Assembly (NCBI RefSeq): GCF_001905885.1
Contig: NZ_LIYH01000004.1
Location: forward strand, 310,001 to 374,000
Direction: 5' to 3'
DNA: 64,000 nucleotides
Source: Streptomyces sp. CB03234
Lineage (GTDB): Bacteria > Actinomycetota > Actinomycetes > Streptomycetales > Streptomycetaceae
Both the position numbers and the translations under genes were made by a program. The notes below the pieces were generated by a model that saw only the letters and a list, made by a program, of their open reading frames with translations, had not been told where the DNA came from and did not search any database. Of the stretch, positions 26,885 to 36,016 are shown piece by piece; position 1 is the first letter of the stretch; each line of letters opens with the position of its first letter.

Positions 26885-28462
26885 TCAGATCCCGGAGACC
26901 TTGGACCCCGCCGACAGTTCGTAGACCAGGGTGAGCGTGCGGCGGCCGCCGGGCGGGAGGGGGACCTCCCAGCGGGCGATGCCTTCGGCGTCGACCACGT
27001 CCGGTGCCGGGGAGCAGGCTTCCTTACGCAGGCGTACCACCACCGCCGAGACCTCGGAGACCGGGATGCGCTCCCGGAGGACGACCACCCGTTCGTCGTG
27101 CTCCCCGGGGGCGGAGAAGCGGGACAGGTGGAGCCGGACCGTGCGGGTGACCACGGTCCGCTGCATGAGTCCGGAGGAGTCCCGGGACTCCTCGGCGTGC
27201 CGGACCACCCGGAGGTCGTCGCGGCTGCCGAAGGCGAGCTCGACGGGGGCGCCGGGAGCGGTGAAGTCCAGCGTGCCGCGTCCGCTGAACCCGCTGCCGC
27301 GGACCAGGTCCACGGGCCCGGCGAGCAGCGCGTGACCGGAGAGGTTGTCGAACCGCACCACCTGGGTGACCAGCGGGGACAGCTCGGGCGAGCAGGCGTA
27401 CTCGCTGCTCGCGGCGGTGCTGAAGGCGGAGAGCGGCACCCGGTGGGCGCGGCCGTCCCCGGGCACGGACACGGGCGCGGGGGAGTGCAGCACCCGCGCC
27501 TCGCCGCCGTCGTCCACCCCCGGCAGGCCGAGCACCGGGGCCGGGCCGAGGTCCCCGATCTCCTCCTCGCGCAGCTCGACGTCGACCGTGCGGCGCTCGG
27601 CGGCAGTGCGGTCCTTGAGCGTCAGCCGGTCCTCGGCCAGGCGCGGTGGCTCGGTGGCCGTCGCCGGCCGGGCCGTCGACAACGTCAGCCGTACGTCCGA
27701 CCAGTCCTCGCCGGTGCGCTGCCAGACCATCGCGTCGGTCTCCAGCGTCAGGGAGTCCCCGTCGAACACGGCCCGGTAGGCGGGCCGCCACAGCGCACAC
27801 GGGGTGAGGTGGCTCAGGCGCAGCCGGACCGGCCCGGCGACCGCCGCCTGCACGGTCAGCTCGATATGGGCGACCAGCTCGGCGGGCGTCCCCTCGGTGA
27901 GGTCCATGGCGCACTGGGCCTCCCCGAGCTCGTCGGCGAGGGCGGCCAGCCGGGCCTCCACGGCGCGGAGTTGCTCGCCGTACGTGTCCCGCTCGTCGTC
28001 CACCCGGTCCAGTTCGCGGGCCCAGCGGGGCCCTTCGGTCTCCCCGGAGCCGGCACCTTCGCCGATCTCCCGCAGCAGGTCGGTGGAGAGGCGGCCGAGC
28101 AGGCCGAGGCGGGCCTGCAGCTGATCGCGCCGCTGCCCCAGGGCCAGCCGCTCCTCTTCGAGGGCGTGCACGCGGAGGCGCAGGGCGGAGTCGTCCTCGG
28201 CGGACGGCAGCGGCCCGCGCGGGGTCCAGGTGCGGACGATCCGTACGTCCAGCACGGACGCCGAGTGACCGGCGGTCAGCTCGGCATGGAGCGTACGGTC
28301 GACGGCCAGCGCACTGACCGGCCCGAGACGCAGCCGCTGGACCCCGGCTTCCAGGTCCAGTACGACGGCGCGCTCGATGTGGGCGCGGTCCTCCTGGCAG
28401 GTGACGGCGGTGACGGGGAGGGCGATCGAGGAAGGGGTGATCGGCTTCGGTGCCGTGGACAT
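26885..28462 (-). CDS. DUF4139 domain-containing protein (second of pair)
   Basis: This 525-aa protein has an N-terminal beta-rich DUF4140-like region, a central coiled coil of about 100 residues (ALEEERLALGQRRDQLQARL, ELDRVDDERDTYGEQLRAVE) and a C-terminal DUF4139 beta-sandwich region (WRPAYRAVFDGDSLTLETDA, QRTGEDWSDVRLTLSTARP). This is the layout of mucoidy-inhibitor MuiA-like proteins of unknown function. ATG 28462 is 7 nt after the stop of its larger paralogue, with GGAG about 10 nt upstream, so the two form an operon and perhaps a heteromer (inference). No signal peptide is seen. Confidence 0.8.
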   Translation of the reverse strand: MSTAPKPITPSSIALPVTAVTCQEDRAHIERAVVLDLEAGVQRLRLGPVSALAVDRTLHAELTAGHSASVLDVRIVRTWTPRGPLPSAEDDSALRLRVHALEEERLALGQRRDQLQARLGLLGRLSTDLLREIGEGAGSGETEGPRWARELDRVDDERDTYGEQLRAVEARLAALADELGEAQCAMDLTEGTPAELVAHIELTVQAAVAGPVRLRLSHLTPCALWRPAYRAVFDGDSLTLETDAMVWQRTGEDWSDVRLTLSTARPATATEPPRLAEDRLTLKDRTAAERRTVDVELREEEIGDLGPAPVLGLPGVDDGGEARVLHSPAPVSVPGDGRAHRVPLSAFSTAASSEYACSPELSPLVTQVVRFDNLSGHALLAGPVDLVRGSGFSGRGTLDFTAPGAPVELAFGSRDDLRVVRHAEESRDSSGLMQRTVVTRTVRLHLSRFSAPGEHDERVVVLRERIPVSEVSAVVVRLRKEACSPAPDVVDAEGIARWEVPLPPGGRRTLTLVYELSAGSKVSGI

Positions 28463-28469
28463 GGCTGCG

Positions 28470-30530
28470 TCAGCTCCTGCGGTTGCCGCCGACCAGGGCC
28501 TTGCCGGCCGGGATGCGGATCTCGTAGCCGCCGTCGAGGGCGGCGGTGGCGCCGGCGGGCAGGTCCACCCGCCAGACGCGGGTGCCCGGGGCATGGTCCT
28601 CGGGTCCGGCACCGTCCTCGGGCGCCGTCCAGTCGGCCCGCTCCTCGATGCGGACGTCCGGTTCGGAGGTGACCGGCACCCGCTCGTGGACCTCCACGGT
28701 CACGGGCCTCCCGAGCCGGTTGGCCACCTCCACATGGACGCGGTGGTCGAGCACGGTGGTGTTGCCGCGCAGGCCCGAGGACGACTCCCGCAGGTTCGTA
28801 CGGCGGGTCACCCGGATGCCCTCGGCCGGCCCGAGCCCCACCCGGCGGACACCGCCCGGGGCCAGCGTGGGCAGTGCGGCGGTCAGCAGGAAGTCGTCGT
28901 CGACGGTGACCTCCACCGGGCCGGCCGGCAGAGCCTGGTCGGTGGCGTTGGAGAGCACCAGCGTCGCGTACACGGTCTGCTCCACCGACGGCACGCAGAG
29001 GTACTCGGTGCGCAGGCCCACCGGGATCTCGCCGACGGTGATGGTGTGCCAGGTGCCGTCCGACGGGATGTCGGCGCGGGCGGTGGCATCGAAGCGGTGG
29101 TCGAAGGAGCCCGCCGACTCGCGGGGCGGCACGGCGTGTCCGGGCAGCGGCAGCGCGGCCACCGCTTCGGCGCGGCGGCGGTACTCGGCCGCCACCGCGT
29201 CGAAGGGAGAGCCGGGGAACAGCCTTCCTCTGCGGTCGCCCTGCTCGTCGGGGCCGCACAGGACGAGGGCGGCGTAGTCGAGTTCGGCGCCGGTCGGCCG
29301 CGGCGGACCGGCCGCCGGCACGGGAGGCGGTGGCGGTGTGGGGGCAGCCAGGCCGGGAGCCGCCGGTGCCGCCGGCGGCGGTGGCGCGGCCCGGCCGGGA
29401 GCCGCCGGTGCCATGGCGGCAGGAGGTCCCGCGAAGGACCTGCCGCCGGTACGCGGCCTGCCGCCCGGTCGCGCCTGGCCCGGTTGCGCGGGTGCGGCCG
29501 GCCCGCCGTAGCCCTGCGGCGCCGGTGGCGGTGGCGGTGGCGGAACGGGACCGGGCGCGAAGCCGCCCGCGGCGGCCACCGGCGCGGCTGTCGCGGCAGG
29601 GCGGGGGCCGGCCGCGTCGTATCCGGTGAACAGGTCGGCGAGCCCGGCCGGCGGCTCGCGCCAGCCGGAAGGCGCGGGGGCGGGCTGTCGGCGTCCGATC
29701 CGGAGGGAGCGGAGCTTCGGCAGGTCGGTGCGGCGCCGCAGGTCGGCGGTGGCCAGGCCGACGCGTACGCCGGTCCAGTCCTCGCCGGTGCGCTGCGCGA
29801 CCGAGGCGCGCAGCACCAGACGGCCGGTGCCGTCGCCCTGACGGTGAGTCAGGCGGTACGCCGGCACCCAGACGGCGCCCGGCACCCCGTACTCCAGCTC
29901 CACCTCCACCACCGCCTCGGCGCCAGCCGCGCCGTCGAGGGTCAGCACCGCGCAGACCGTGGTGTCCACGTGCGCCGACGGTGCGTCGGTGGAGGCGCGG
30001 GCGAGCCTGTCCGTGGCGACGGTGAACGCGTGCTCGACGCGGCGCAGCGCCTCCTCCAGCTCGACGAGGCGCGTGTGCAGACCCGTCAGCCGCTCGTCGA
30101 CGAAGTCGGCGAGTCCCAGCCACGCGTCGACCGGGGTGCGGCGGTGCGGGTCCTCGCGCTTGCGGGCCGGTGGGACCGGGCGCAGGGCCCGGACCTCCTC
30201 GATCAGGCTCAGCTGCCGGTCCCGGCGTCCCTGCGCCGCCGCGTACTCGTTGCTCAGCCGCTCGACCTCGCGCCGCAGCGCGTCGGGCGTGCCGGTGCCG
30301 ATCGGCTCGGCCTCGACGTCCACTCGGGCCTCGGTGACGCGCACCCCGGGGGCGCGCAGGACCCGGGCCCGCAACGAGCCGGGGTCCACTGAGCGGGGCA
30401 GCCCCGCGACCCGCACCCGGCCGTCCGGCGGCACACTGCCCCGGGCCAGGCGGCGGCAGACCGCTCCCTGCGCGTACACCACGACAGAATCGAGGGTGGA
30501 CCCCCACCTTGGTGCTGTCTCAGCCGTCAT
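28470..30530 (-). CDS. DUF4139 domain-containing protein with long Pro/Ala/Gly linker
   Basis: This 686-aa paralogue of the following gene has an N-terminal DUF4140-like domain (about 10-80), a coiled coil (about 85-190) and the first DUF4139 part with WVPAYRLTHRQGDGTGRLVL and AQRTGEDWTGVRVGLATADL. A Pro/Ala/Gly-rich linker of about 130 residues (~300-430, with poly-Pro runs) follows, then the second DUF4139 part (EIPVGLRTEYLCVPSVEQTV, VTRRTNLRESSSGLRGNTTV). The linker is an insertion relative to its 525-aa partner. The promoter presumably lies between 30530 and the LysR stop at 30568, or upstream within LysR, since all three run the same way. Confidence 0.8.
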   Translation of the reverse strand: MTAETAPRWGSTLDSVVVYAQGAVCRRLARGSVPPDGRVRVAGLPRSVDPGSLRARVLRAPGVRVTEARVDVEAEPIGTGTPDALRREVERLSNEYAAAQGRRDRQLSLIEEVRALRPVPPARKREDPHRRTPVDAWLGLADFVDERLTGLHTRLVELEEALRRVEHAFTVATDRLARASTDAPSAHVDTTVCAVLTLDGAAGAEAVVEVELEYGVPGAVWVPAYRLTHRQGDGTGRLVLRASVAQRTGEDWTGVRVGLATADLRRRTDLPKLRSLRIGRRQPAPAPSGWREPPAGLADLFTGYDAAGPRPAATAAPVAAAGGFAPGPVPPPPPPPAPQGYGGPAAPAQPGQARPGGRPRTGGRSFAGPPAAMAPAAPGRAAPPPPAAPAAPGLAAPTPPPPPVPAAGPPRPTGAELDYAALVLCGPDEQGDRRGRLFPGSPFDAVAAEYRRRAEAVAALPLPGHAVPPRESAGSFDHRFDATARADIPSDGTWHTITVGEIPVGLRTEYLCVPSVEQTVYATLVLSNATDQALPAGPVEVTVDDDFLLTAALPTLAPGGVRRVGLGPAEGIRVTRRTNLRESSSGLRGNTTVLDHRVHVEVANRLGRPVTVEVHERVPVTSEPDVRIEERADWTAPEDGAGPEDHAPGTRVWRVDLPAGATAALDGGYEIRIPAGKALVGGNRRS

Positions 30531-30567
30531 GTGCCCCGCCCCCCGCCGCGTTTGTGGTGAGCGAAGC

Positions 30568-31509
30568 CTACGCCGGACCGGTACGCGCCTCGGCGCCGAG
30601 TCCGGATGTGCGATGCCGGCTGCGCATGGGCACGTCCCCGAGCGCCACGAGCAGTGCGCGGAGCGCGGGCCGGCCCAGGGACGACTCCCGCACCGCCGCG
30701 TGAATCACCCTGAGCGGTTCCGGCCTGCGCACCTTGCGTACGACGACGCCCGGGTGACGGTTGGTCAGCCCCATGGCCGGGATGAGGCCGACCCCGAGGC
30801 CGGCGGCGACGAAGCCCTGCGCCGTCGCGTAGTCCTCGCTCTCCACCACGAAGTCCGGACTGAAGCCCGCCGCGGCGCAGCCTTCGATCACGGCGTCCAG
30901 GCAGGGGCCGGGCCCGTCGCCGCGGACCCATGGCTCGCCGGCGAGGTCGGCCAGGTCCAGTACGCGTTTCGCGGCGAGCCGGTGTCCTGTGGGCAGGATG
31001 GCGCGGTAGGGGTCGTCGAGCAGATGGGCGAAGTGGATGCCGTCGTGGAGCCGGCCGCGTGGCCGGACCACGACGGCAAGGTCGGCCCGGCCTTCCGTCA
31101 CCTCGGGCAGCGGGTCCTGCGGGTCGGTCATCCTGAGGTCGACCCGTATGCCGGGGTGCTCCTGGTGGAGCCGGGCGAGGGCGGGTGCCACGAGGGTGGC
31201 GCCCGCTGTGGCGAAGTAGCGGATCGACAGCAGTCCCGTACGGCGTGCCCGCAGGTCGGTCAGTGCGGTCTCCGCCTCGGCCACCTGCCTGCCGATGACG
31301 GCCGCGTGCTCGCTGAGCAACTGGCCTGCCTCGGTGGGCCGGACGCCGCGGCCGACCCGTTCGAGCAGCGGAATTCCGGCCTGTTTCTCCAGCGCTGCCA
31401 CCTGCTGACTGACGGCGGACGGGGTGTACCCGAGGTTGGTGGCGGCTGCGGTGATCGACCCGCTGGTGACGACCGCACGGAGGACCTGCATACGACGCAC
31501 ATCAAGCAT
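30568..31509 (-). CDS. LysR-family transcriptional regulator
   Basis: This 313-aa regulator has a typical N-terminal winged HTH (MQVLRAVVTSGSITAAATNL, GYTPSAVSQQVAALEKQAGI) and a LysR substrate-binding domain from about residue 90 (LLSIRYFATAGATLVAPALA). It is divergent from the EamA transporter, with a 108-bp intergenic region, so it most likely controls that gene. The start ATG 31509 has no strong ribosome-binding site; ATG 31491 (MQVLR...) is an alternative. The DUF4139 pair downstream on the same strand could be partly co-transcribed. Confidence 0.85.
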   Translation of the reverse strand: MLDVRRMQVLRAVVTSGSITAAATNLGYTPSAVSQQVAALEKQAGIPLLERVGRGVRPTEAGQLLSEHAAVIGRQVAEAETALTDLRARRTGLLSIRYFATAGATLVAPALARLHQEHPGIRVDLRMTDPQDPLPEVTEGRADLAVVVRPRGRLHDGIHFAHLLDDPYRAILPTGHRLAAKRVLDLADLAGEPWVRGDGPGPCLDAVIEGCAAAGFSPDFVVESEDYATAQGFVAAGLGVGLIPAMGLTNRHPGVVVRKVRRPEPLRVIHAAVRESSLGRPALRALLVALGDVPMRSRHRTSGLGAEARTGPA

Positions 31510-31617
31510 GTAGCGCAGCTTAAACGTTGTGCAGAATTTTTCGCTTGTCCTGTTGTTTCCTCTCCCGGCAGCATGCGTGGCGAGTGGCGCCGACGGAGCG
31601 CGCGGGGAGGCGGAACG

Positions 31618-32553
31618 GTGATCGACGGCCGACATGGCTCACTGGTACGCATGGCCGGACTGGCGTTGTTGTGGGGGTCGGCGTTCCTGTGGATCAAGCT
31701 CGCTCTCCACAGCGGACTGACACCGTCTCAGATCGCCTTCGCCCGCTCCGCCCTCGGCGCGGCCGTCCTCCTCGTCCTGGCCCGCGCCGCGCGCCGGCGC
31801 CTGCCGCGGGACCGCGGAACGTGGGGACACCTCGTCGTGGCCGCCCTCTTCTGCAACGCTCTGCCGTTCCTCCTCTTCGGTATCGGGGAACGGACCGTCG
31901 ACTCAGGGCTGGCCGGTGTGCTGCACGCGACGACTCCGCTGTGGTCGGTCCTGATCGGCGCCGTCATCGGCCTGGAGCGCGCAATACGCCCGGTCCGCCT
32001 GGGCGGACTGCTGCTCGGGTTCGCCGGAACGCTGGTGATCTTCGCCCCCTGGCAGACCACCGGACTCCTGGGCGGGGGCGCGTTCGCCCTGCTCGGCGCG
32101 TCGGCGAGCTATGCCGTCGGCTTCGCCTACATGGGCAGCCGGCTGACCGGCCGCGGCACCGACCCCCTCGCTCTCTCGGCCGCGCAGCTCGTCGCCGCCA
32201 CGGCACTCGCCACGCCCGCCGTGCTGGTCGACGGCGTGACGCCGGTGCACCTCGACGTGCGGGCCGTACTGGCCGTCGCCGTCCTCGGGATCTGCAGCAC
32301 CGGATTCACCTTCTACCTCAGCTACCGGCTCATCGCGGACGAGGGAGCCACCAGCACGGCCACCGTCGGGTACCTCCTGCCGGTCGTCTCGGTGGGGCTG
32401 GGGGCGATCGTCCTCGACGAGGAGCTCGGGCCACGGGTCATCGTGGGGGCGGCCGTCGTGCTCGCCGGAGTCGCGGCGACGCGGTGGCGGCAACGTCCGC
32501 CGTCGCCCTCGCGCCGGGCCGGCACACCGGCGCTCGAGGCTCCGAGGAAGTGA
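31618..32553 (+). CDS. EamA/DMT-family transporter
   Basis: This 311-aa membrane protein has ten predicted helices in two EamA repeats. It starts MIDGRHGSLVRMAGLALLWG, has the first-repeat end LLLGFAGTLVIFAPWQTTGL, and the second-repeat landmarks TFYLSYRLIADEGATSTATV and PVVSVGLGAIVLDEELG. It probably exports a small metabolite or amino acid; the substrate is unknown. GTG 31618 is chosen because GGAGG is 7 nt upstream. It is likely regulated by the divergent LysR. Only 5 nt separate its stop from the MFS gene, which suggests a transporter operon. Confidence 0.85.
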   Translation: MIDGRHGSLVRMAGLALLWGSAFLWIKLALHSGLTPSQIAFARSALGAAVLLVLARAARRRLPRDRGTWGHLVVAALFCNALPFLLFGIGERTVDSGLAGVLHATTPLWSVLIGAVIGLERAIRPVRLGGLLLGFAGTLVIFAPWQTTGLLGGGAFALLGASASYAVGFAYMGSRLTGRGTDPLALSAAQLVAATALATPAVLVDGVTPVHLDVRAVLAVAVLGICSTGFTFYLSYRLIADEGATSTATVGYLLPVVSVGLGAIVLDEELGPRVIVGAAVVLAGVAATRWRQRPPSPSRRAGTPALEAPRK

Positions 32554-32558
32554 GCGCG

Positions 32559-33851
32559 ATGCGACACCGCCGCTGCCGACAGGCCCGCCGGTCACCGGCG
32601 AAGGATTCCCGGCGACCCGACTCCCCCTGGCGCGTACGCGACTTCCGTACGTTGTTCACCGCGACCGCCCTCAGCCAGTTCGGCACCAACACCGGGTACG
32701 TCGCCGTCCCGCTCATCGCCGTGTCCGCGCTCGACGCCGCTCCCGGCCAGGTGGGCGCACTCGCCGCCCTGAGCACCGCCGCGTTCCTGCTCATCGGCCT
32801 CCCGGCCGGGGCGTGGGTGGACCGGATGCGCCATCGCGGCGTGCTGATCACCGCGGATCTGACCAGGGCCGCGCTGTTCGCCTCGATCCCCCTGAGCTGG
32901 TGGCTGGACACCCTCACGCTCGGCCACCTGTACGTGGTCGTGCTGCTGACCGGCTGCGCCACCGTGTTCTTCGACGTCGGCTCGCAGAGCGTACTGCCGC
33001 ACCTGGTCGGCCGCGACGGTCTCGTACGGGCGAACGCCGCGGTGGTGAGCCTGATCGCCGCGGGCAACGTCGCCGGACGGGGCGCGGGCGGGGGGCTCGT
33101 CCAACTGCTCACGGCGCCCGTGGCCGTGGCGTGTGCGGCGGCGGCCTGTCTGGCCTCCGCTCTGCGGCTCACCGCCGTCCACCGCACACCCGCACCGGCC
33201 CCCCTCCTCGGAAAACCCGCCAGGCTGCCGGCTCAGATCGCCGAGGGGCTGCGACACGTCTTCGGCAACCGGGAGCTCAAGGCCCTCGCCGTCACCGCGG
33301 CCCTCAGCAACCTCGGCTCCCAGATCATCAACACCATGCTCCCGGTGCTGTTCGTCCGCCAACTCCACTACCCGGCGGGCGTACTGGGCCTGTTCTGGGC
33401 AGCGGGTGGTGTCGGCCTCCTCCTCGGCGCCCGCTGGGCCCGCCCCGTTGCCGCGCGCCTCGGCCACGGTCGTGCTCTCGGCCTCGCCGGCCTGTGCCTG
33501 GCGCCCGCGGGACTGCTCGTACCGCTCGTCGACCACGGACCCTGGCTGTGGCTGGCGGGGACCGGCTGGCTGCTGGCCCTGTTCAAGACGGGCATGGACA
33601 ACGTACTGGGGGTGAGCCTGCGCCAGCACATGACGCCGGACCACCTCCTCGGCCGGATGAACGCCACCTTCCGCTTCCTGCTCACCGGCGCACTCGCCAT
33701 CGGTGCCGCCGTGGCCGGCCTGCTCGGCGAACTGACCACCGTACGTACCACTCTGTGGGTGGGCGGTGCCTTCCTGGCCACGGCGTTCCTGCCCGTCTTC
33801 CTCTCTCCCGTCCGCGCACGGCGCTCGCTGCCGCAGCAGCGACGCTTGTGA
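32559..33851 (+). CDS. MFS transporter (enterobactin-exporter-like)
   Basis: This 430-aa transporter has about 12 helices and the MFS loop signature GLPAGAWVDRMRHRGVLITA between helices 2 and 3. It has the layout of the MFS_3/EntS-like exporters (FRTLFTATALSQFGTNTGYV near the start). It is likely a drug or metabolite exporter. ATG 32559 has GAGGAAG 8 nt upstream. It follows the EamA gene closely and its stop abuts the stop of the convergent helR gene with no intervening base, so termination must occur inside one or both genes. Confidence 0.85.
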   Translation: MRHRRCRQARRSPAKDSRRPDSPWRVRDFRTLFTATALSQFGTNTGYVAVPLIAVSALDAAPGQVGALAALSTAAFLLIGLPAGAWVDRMRHRGVLITADLTRAALFASIPLSWWLDTLTLGHLYVVVLLTGCATVFFDVGSQSVLPHLVGRDGLVRANAAVVSLIAAGNVAGRGAGGGLVQLLTAPVAVACAAAACLASALRLTAVHRTPAPAPLLGKPARLPAQIAEGLRHVFGNRELKALAVTAALSNLGSQIINTMLPVLFVRQLHYPAGVLGLFWAAGGVGLLLGARWARPVAARLGHGRALGLAGLCLAPAGLLVPLVDHGPWLWLAGTGWLLALFKTGMDNVLGVSLRQHMTPDHLLGRMNATFRFLLTGALAIGAAVAGLLGELTTVRTTLWVGGAFLATAFLPVFLSPVRARRSLPQQRRL

Positions 33852-35999
33852 TCATCCGGATCTGAGGATGACGAGTTGCCTGGTCGCCCGGGTCATCGCG
33901 ACATAACGGTCCACCGCTCCCTCCACACCCGTGCCGAACGCCTCCGGGTCGATGAGGACGACCAGGTCGAACTCGAGCCCCTTCGCCAGCTCGGGGGTCA
34001 GCGACCGGACGCGGGACGTCGCCCGGAACGCCGGATCGCCGATGACGCAGGCGATCCCGTCGGCATGCGCGGCGAGCCAGGTGCCGAGGATCGAGCCGAG
34101 GTCCGAAACGGATCCGTGTACGACGGGGACGTCACCGCTGCGGACGGAGACCGGCACATTGGCGTCCGGGAGCACCGCGCGGATGACCGGCTCGGCTTCC
34201 GCCATGACCTCCTGCGGCGTCCGGTAGTTGATGCTCAGGGAGGCCACGGTGATCCGGTCGAGCCCGATCCACCCGAGCCGCTCCCGCCATGACTCCGCGA
34301 ACCCGTGCCTGGCCTGGGCGCGGTCCCCGACGATGGTGAAACTGCCGGACGGGCAGCGCGACAGCAGCATCTGCCACTCCGCGTCGGTCAGTTCCTGAGC
34401 CTCGTCCACGACGATGTGCGCGAACGGGCCGGCGAGCCGGTCGGGGTCGGCGCCGGGCAGCGCGGTCTGATCGGTCAGGCTGTCCCGCAGGTCCTGTCCG
34501 CGCAGCATCGTCACCGCCCCTTCACCGTCGTCATCGGCCGCGAGTACGTTGTCGATGACGCCGGCCATGCGCTCGCGTTCGGCGGCGAGAGCGGCGTTGT
34601 GCCGGCGCTTGCGCCGCGACGCCTCCGGGTCGCCGAGCCGCTGCCGTGCCGCGTCCAGGAGCGGCAGGTCGGACACCGTCCAGGCCTGGGCGTCCTCGCG
34701 CCGCAGCTTCCGGACGTCATCGGGGCAGAGCCAGGGAGCGCACTTGCGCAGGTAGGCGGGTACCGACCACAGATCTCCGACCAGGTCGGCCGCTTCGATC
34801 AGCGGCCACGCGCGGTGGAGGGTCCTGGTCAGCTCCTCGTCCTGCAGCAGCGACCTCCGGAAGAGATCGGGCGGGACGTCCTCGTCGAGCTTGCCCATCA
34901 GGATCGTGACCAGCTCCTCCCAGATCTGGTCGCGCGCCTCGTTGTGCGGGGTACCCGGTTCCGGTGCTTCGAACGCCTCGGCCCAGTCGTCGGCGCTCAG
35001 GTGGATGCCGGCCCAGTCGGTCGTGACCGTCATGCCCTCGGCGGGCGGCTCCTCGTAGAACCGGACGGCCGTCTCGATCGCCTTCACCATGTCCACGGAC
35101 GACTTCAGGCGGGCGACGTCCGGGTCGCTCTCGACCGCCGCTCCGGCTCCCTCGGCGACGAGGTCCCGCAGGACGCAGGTCCGCACGCCCTCCTCTCCGA
35201 GGCTGGGCAGGACGTCGGCGACGTAGTCCAGGTAGGGCCGGTGCGGGCCGACGAACAGGACGCCGCCCCGACGGTGACCGAGGCGGGGGTCGGAGTGGAG
35301 GAGGTAGGCGGAGCGGTGCAGGGCGACGACGGTCTTCCCCGTGCCCGGACCGCCGTCGACGACGAGAGCGCCGCGGGAACCCGCCCGGATGATGGCGTCC
35401 TGGTCGGCCTGGATGGTGGCGAGCACGTCTCGCATCCGGGACGACCGGTTGCTGCCCAGACTGGCGATGAAGGCCGACTGGTCGTCGAGTGCGGCGTGCC
35501 CTTCGAGCCCGTCCGCGCTGAACACCTCGTCCCAGTAGTCGCTGATCCGGCCGCCAGTCCAGCGGTAGCGGCGGCGGCGTGCCAGACCCATCGGGTTGGC
35601 ATGGGTCGCCGCGAAGAACGGCTCGGCCGCGGGGGAGCGCCAGTCGACCAGCAGCCGGCGCCCCGCGCTGTCGGTGAGGCCGAGTCGTCCGATGTACACG
35701 GGCGTGGGATCGTCCGTGCTGACGAAGTGTCCGAGGCACAGGTCCAGACCGAAGCGGCGCAACGCGCGCAGGCGACCGGTCAGCCGGTGGATCTCCACGT
35801 CCCGCTCCATCGCCTCCCGGCCGATGCCGCCGGGCGCCCTGCGCGCGGCATCGAGGCGGTCGGACAGTTCGGCGATCGCCTGGTCGAGGCTCTCCGCGAT
35901 GGCCGCGAAGTGCTGCTCGTCGCCGGCGATCAGCGCCGGGTCGGCCTTGGGGGAGAGGTGGCCGGGAAGGTCGAACGCGCTGGTGGTCAGGGTGTTCAT
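33852..35999 (-). CDS. helR: RNA polymerase recycling ATPase HelR (HelD-like)
   Basis: This 715-aa UvrD/HelD-type superfamily 1 ATPase has an N-terminal coiled coil (about 25-90), the HelD landmark YIGRLGL/DWRSPAAEPFF, Walker A GGPGTGKTVVALHR (near 218), Walker B VVDEAQELTD (near 530), motif IV SINYRTPQEVMAEAEPVIR and the C-terminal EGAVDRYVAMTRATRQLVIL. HelR proteins bind RNA polymerase and displace rifamycins. The assignment to HelR rather than general HelD is supported by context: the glycosyltransferase 17 nt upstream and the RAE element ahead of it. GGAGG is 7 nt before ATG 35999. Confidence 0.9.
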   Translation of the reverse strand: MNTLTTSAFDLPGHLSPKADPALIAGDEQHFAAIAESLDQAIAELSDRLDAARRAPGGIGREAMERDVEIHRLTGRLRALRRFGLDLCLGHFVSTDDPTPVYIGRLGLTDSAGRRLLVDWRSPAAEPFFAATHANPMGLARRRRYRWTGGRISDYWDEVFSADGLEGHAALDDQSAFIASLGSNRSSRMRDVLATIQADQDAIIRAGSRGALVVDGGPGTGKTVVALHRSAYLLHSDPRLGHRRGGVLFVGPHRPYLDYVADVLPSLGEEGVRTCVLRDLVAEGAGAAVESDPDVARLKSSVDMVKAIETAVRFYEEPPAEGMTVTTDWAGIHLSADDWAEAFEAPEPGTPHNEARDQIWEELVTILMGKLDEDVPPDLFRRSLLQDEELTRTLHRAWPLIEAADLVGDLWSVPAYLRKCAPWLCPDDVRKLRREDAQAWTVSDLPLLDAARQRLGDPEASRRKRRHNAALAAERERMAGVIDNVLAADDDGEGAVTMLRGQDLRDSLTDQTALPGADPDRLAGPFAHIVVDEAQELTDAEWQMLLSRCPSGSFTIVGDRAQARHGFAESWRERLGWIGLDRITVASLSINYRTPQEVMAEAEPVIRAVLPDANVPVSVRSGDVPVVHGSVSDLGSILGTWLAAHADGIACVIGDPAFRATSRVRSLTPELAKGLEFDLVVLIDPEAFGTGVEGAVDRYVAMTRATRQLVILRSG

Positions 36000-36016
36000 G
36001 TCATCGCCTCCGATTC

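Noticed and set aside
28276..30507. Long minus-strand Arg/Gly-rich frame inside the larger DUF4139 gene
   Set aside because: It is an out-of-frame shadow on the same strand; the DUF4139 frame carries all conserved motifs.
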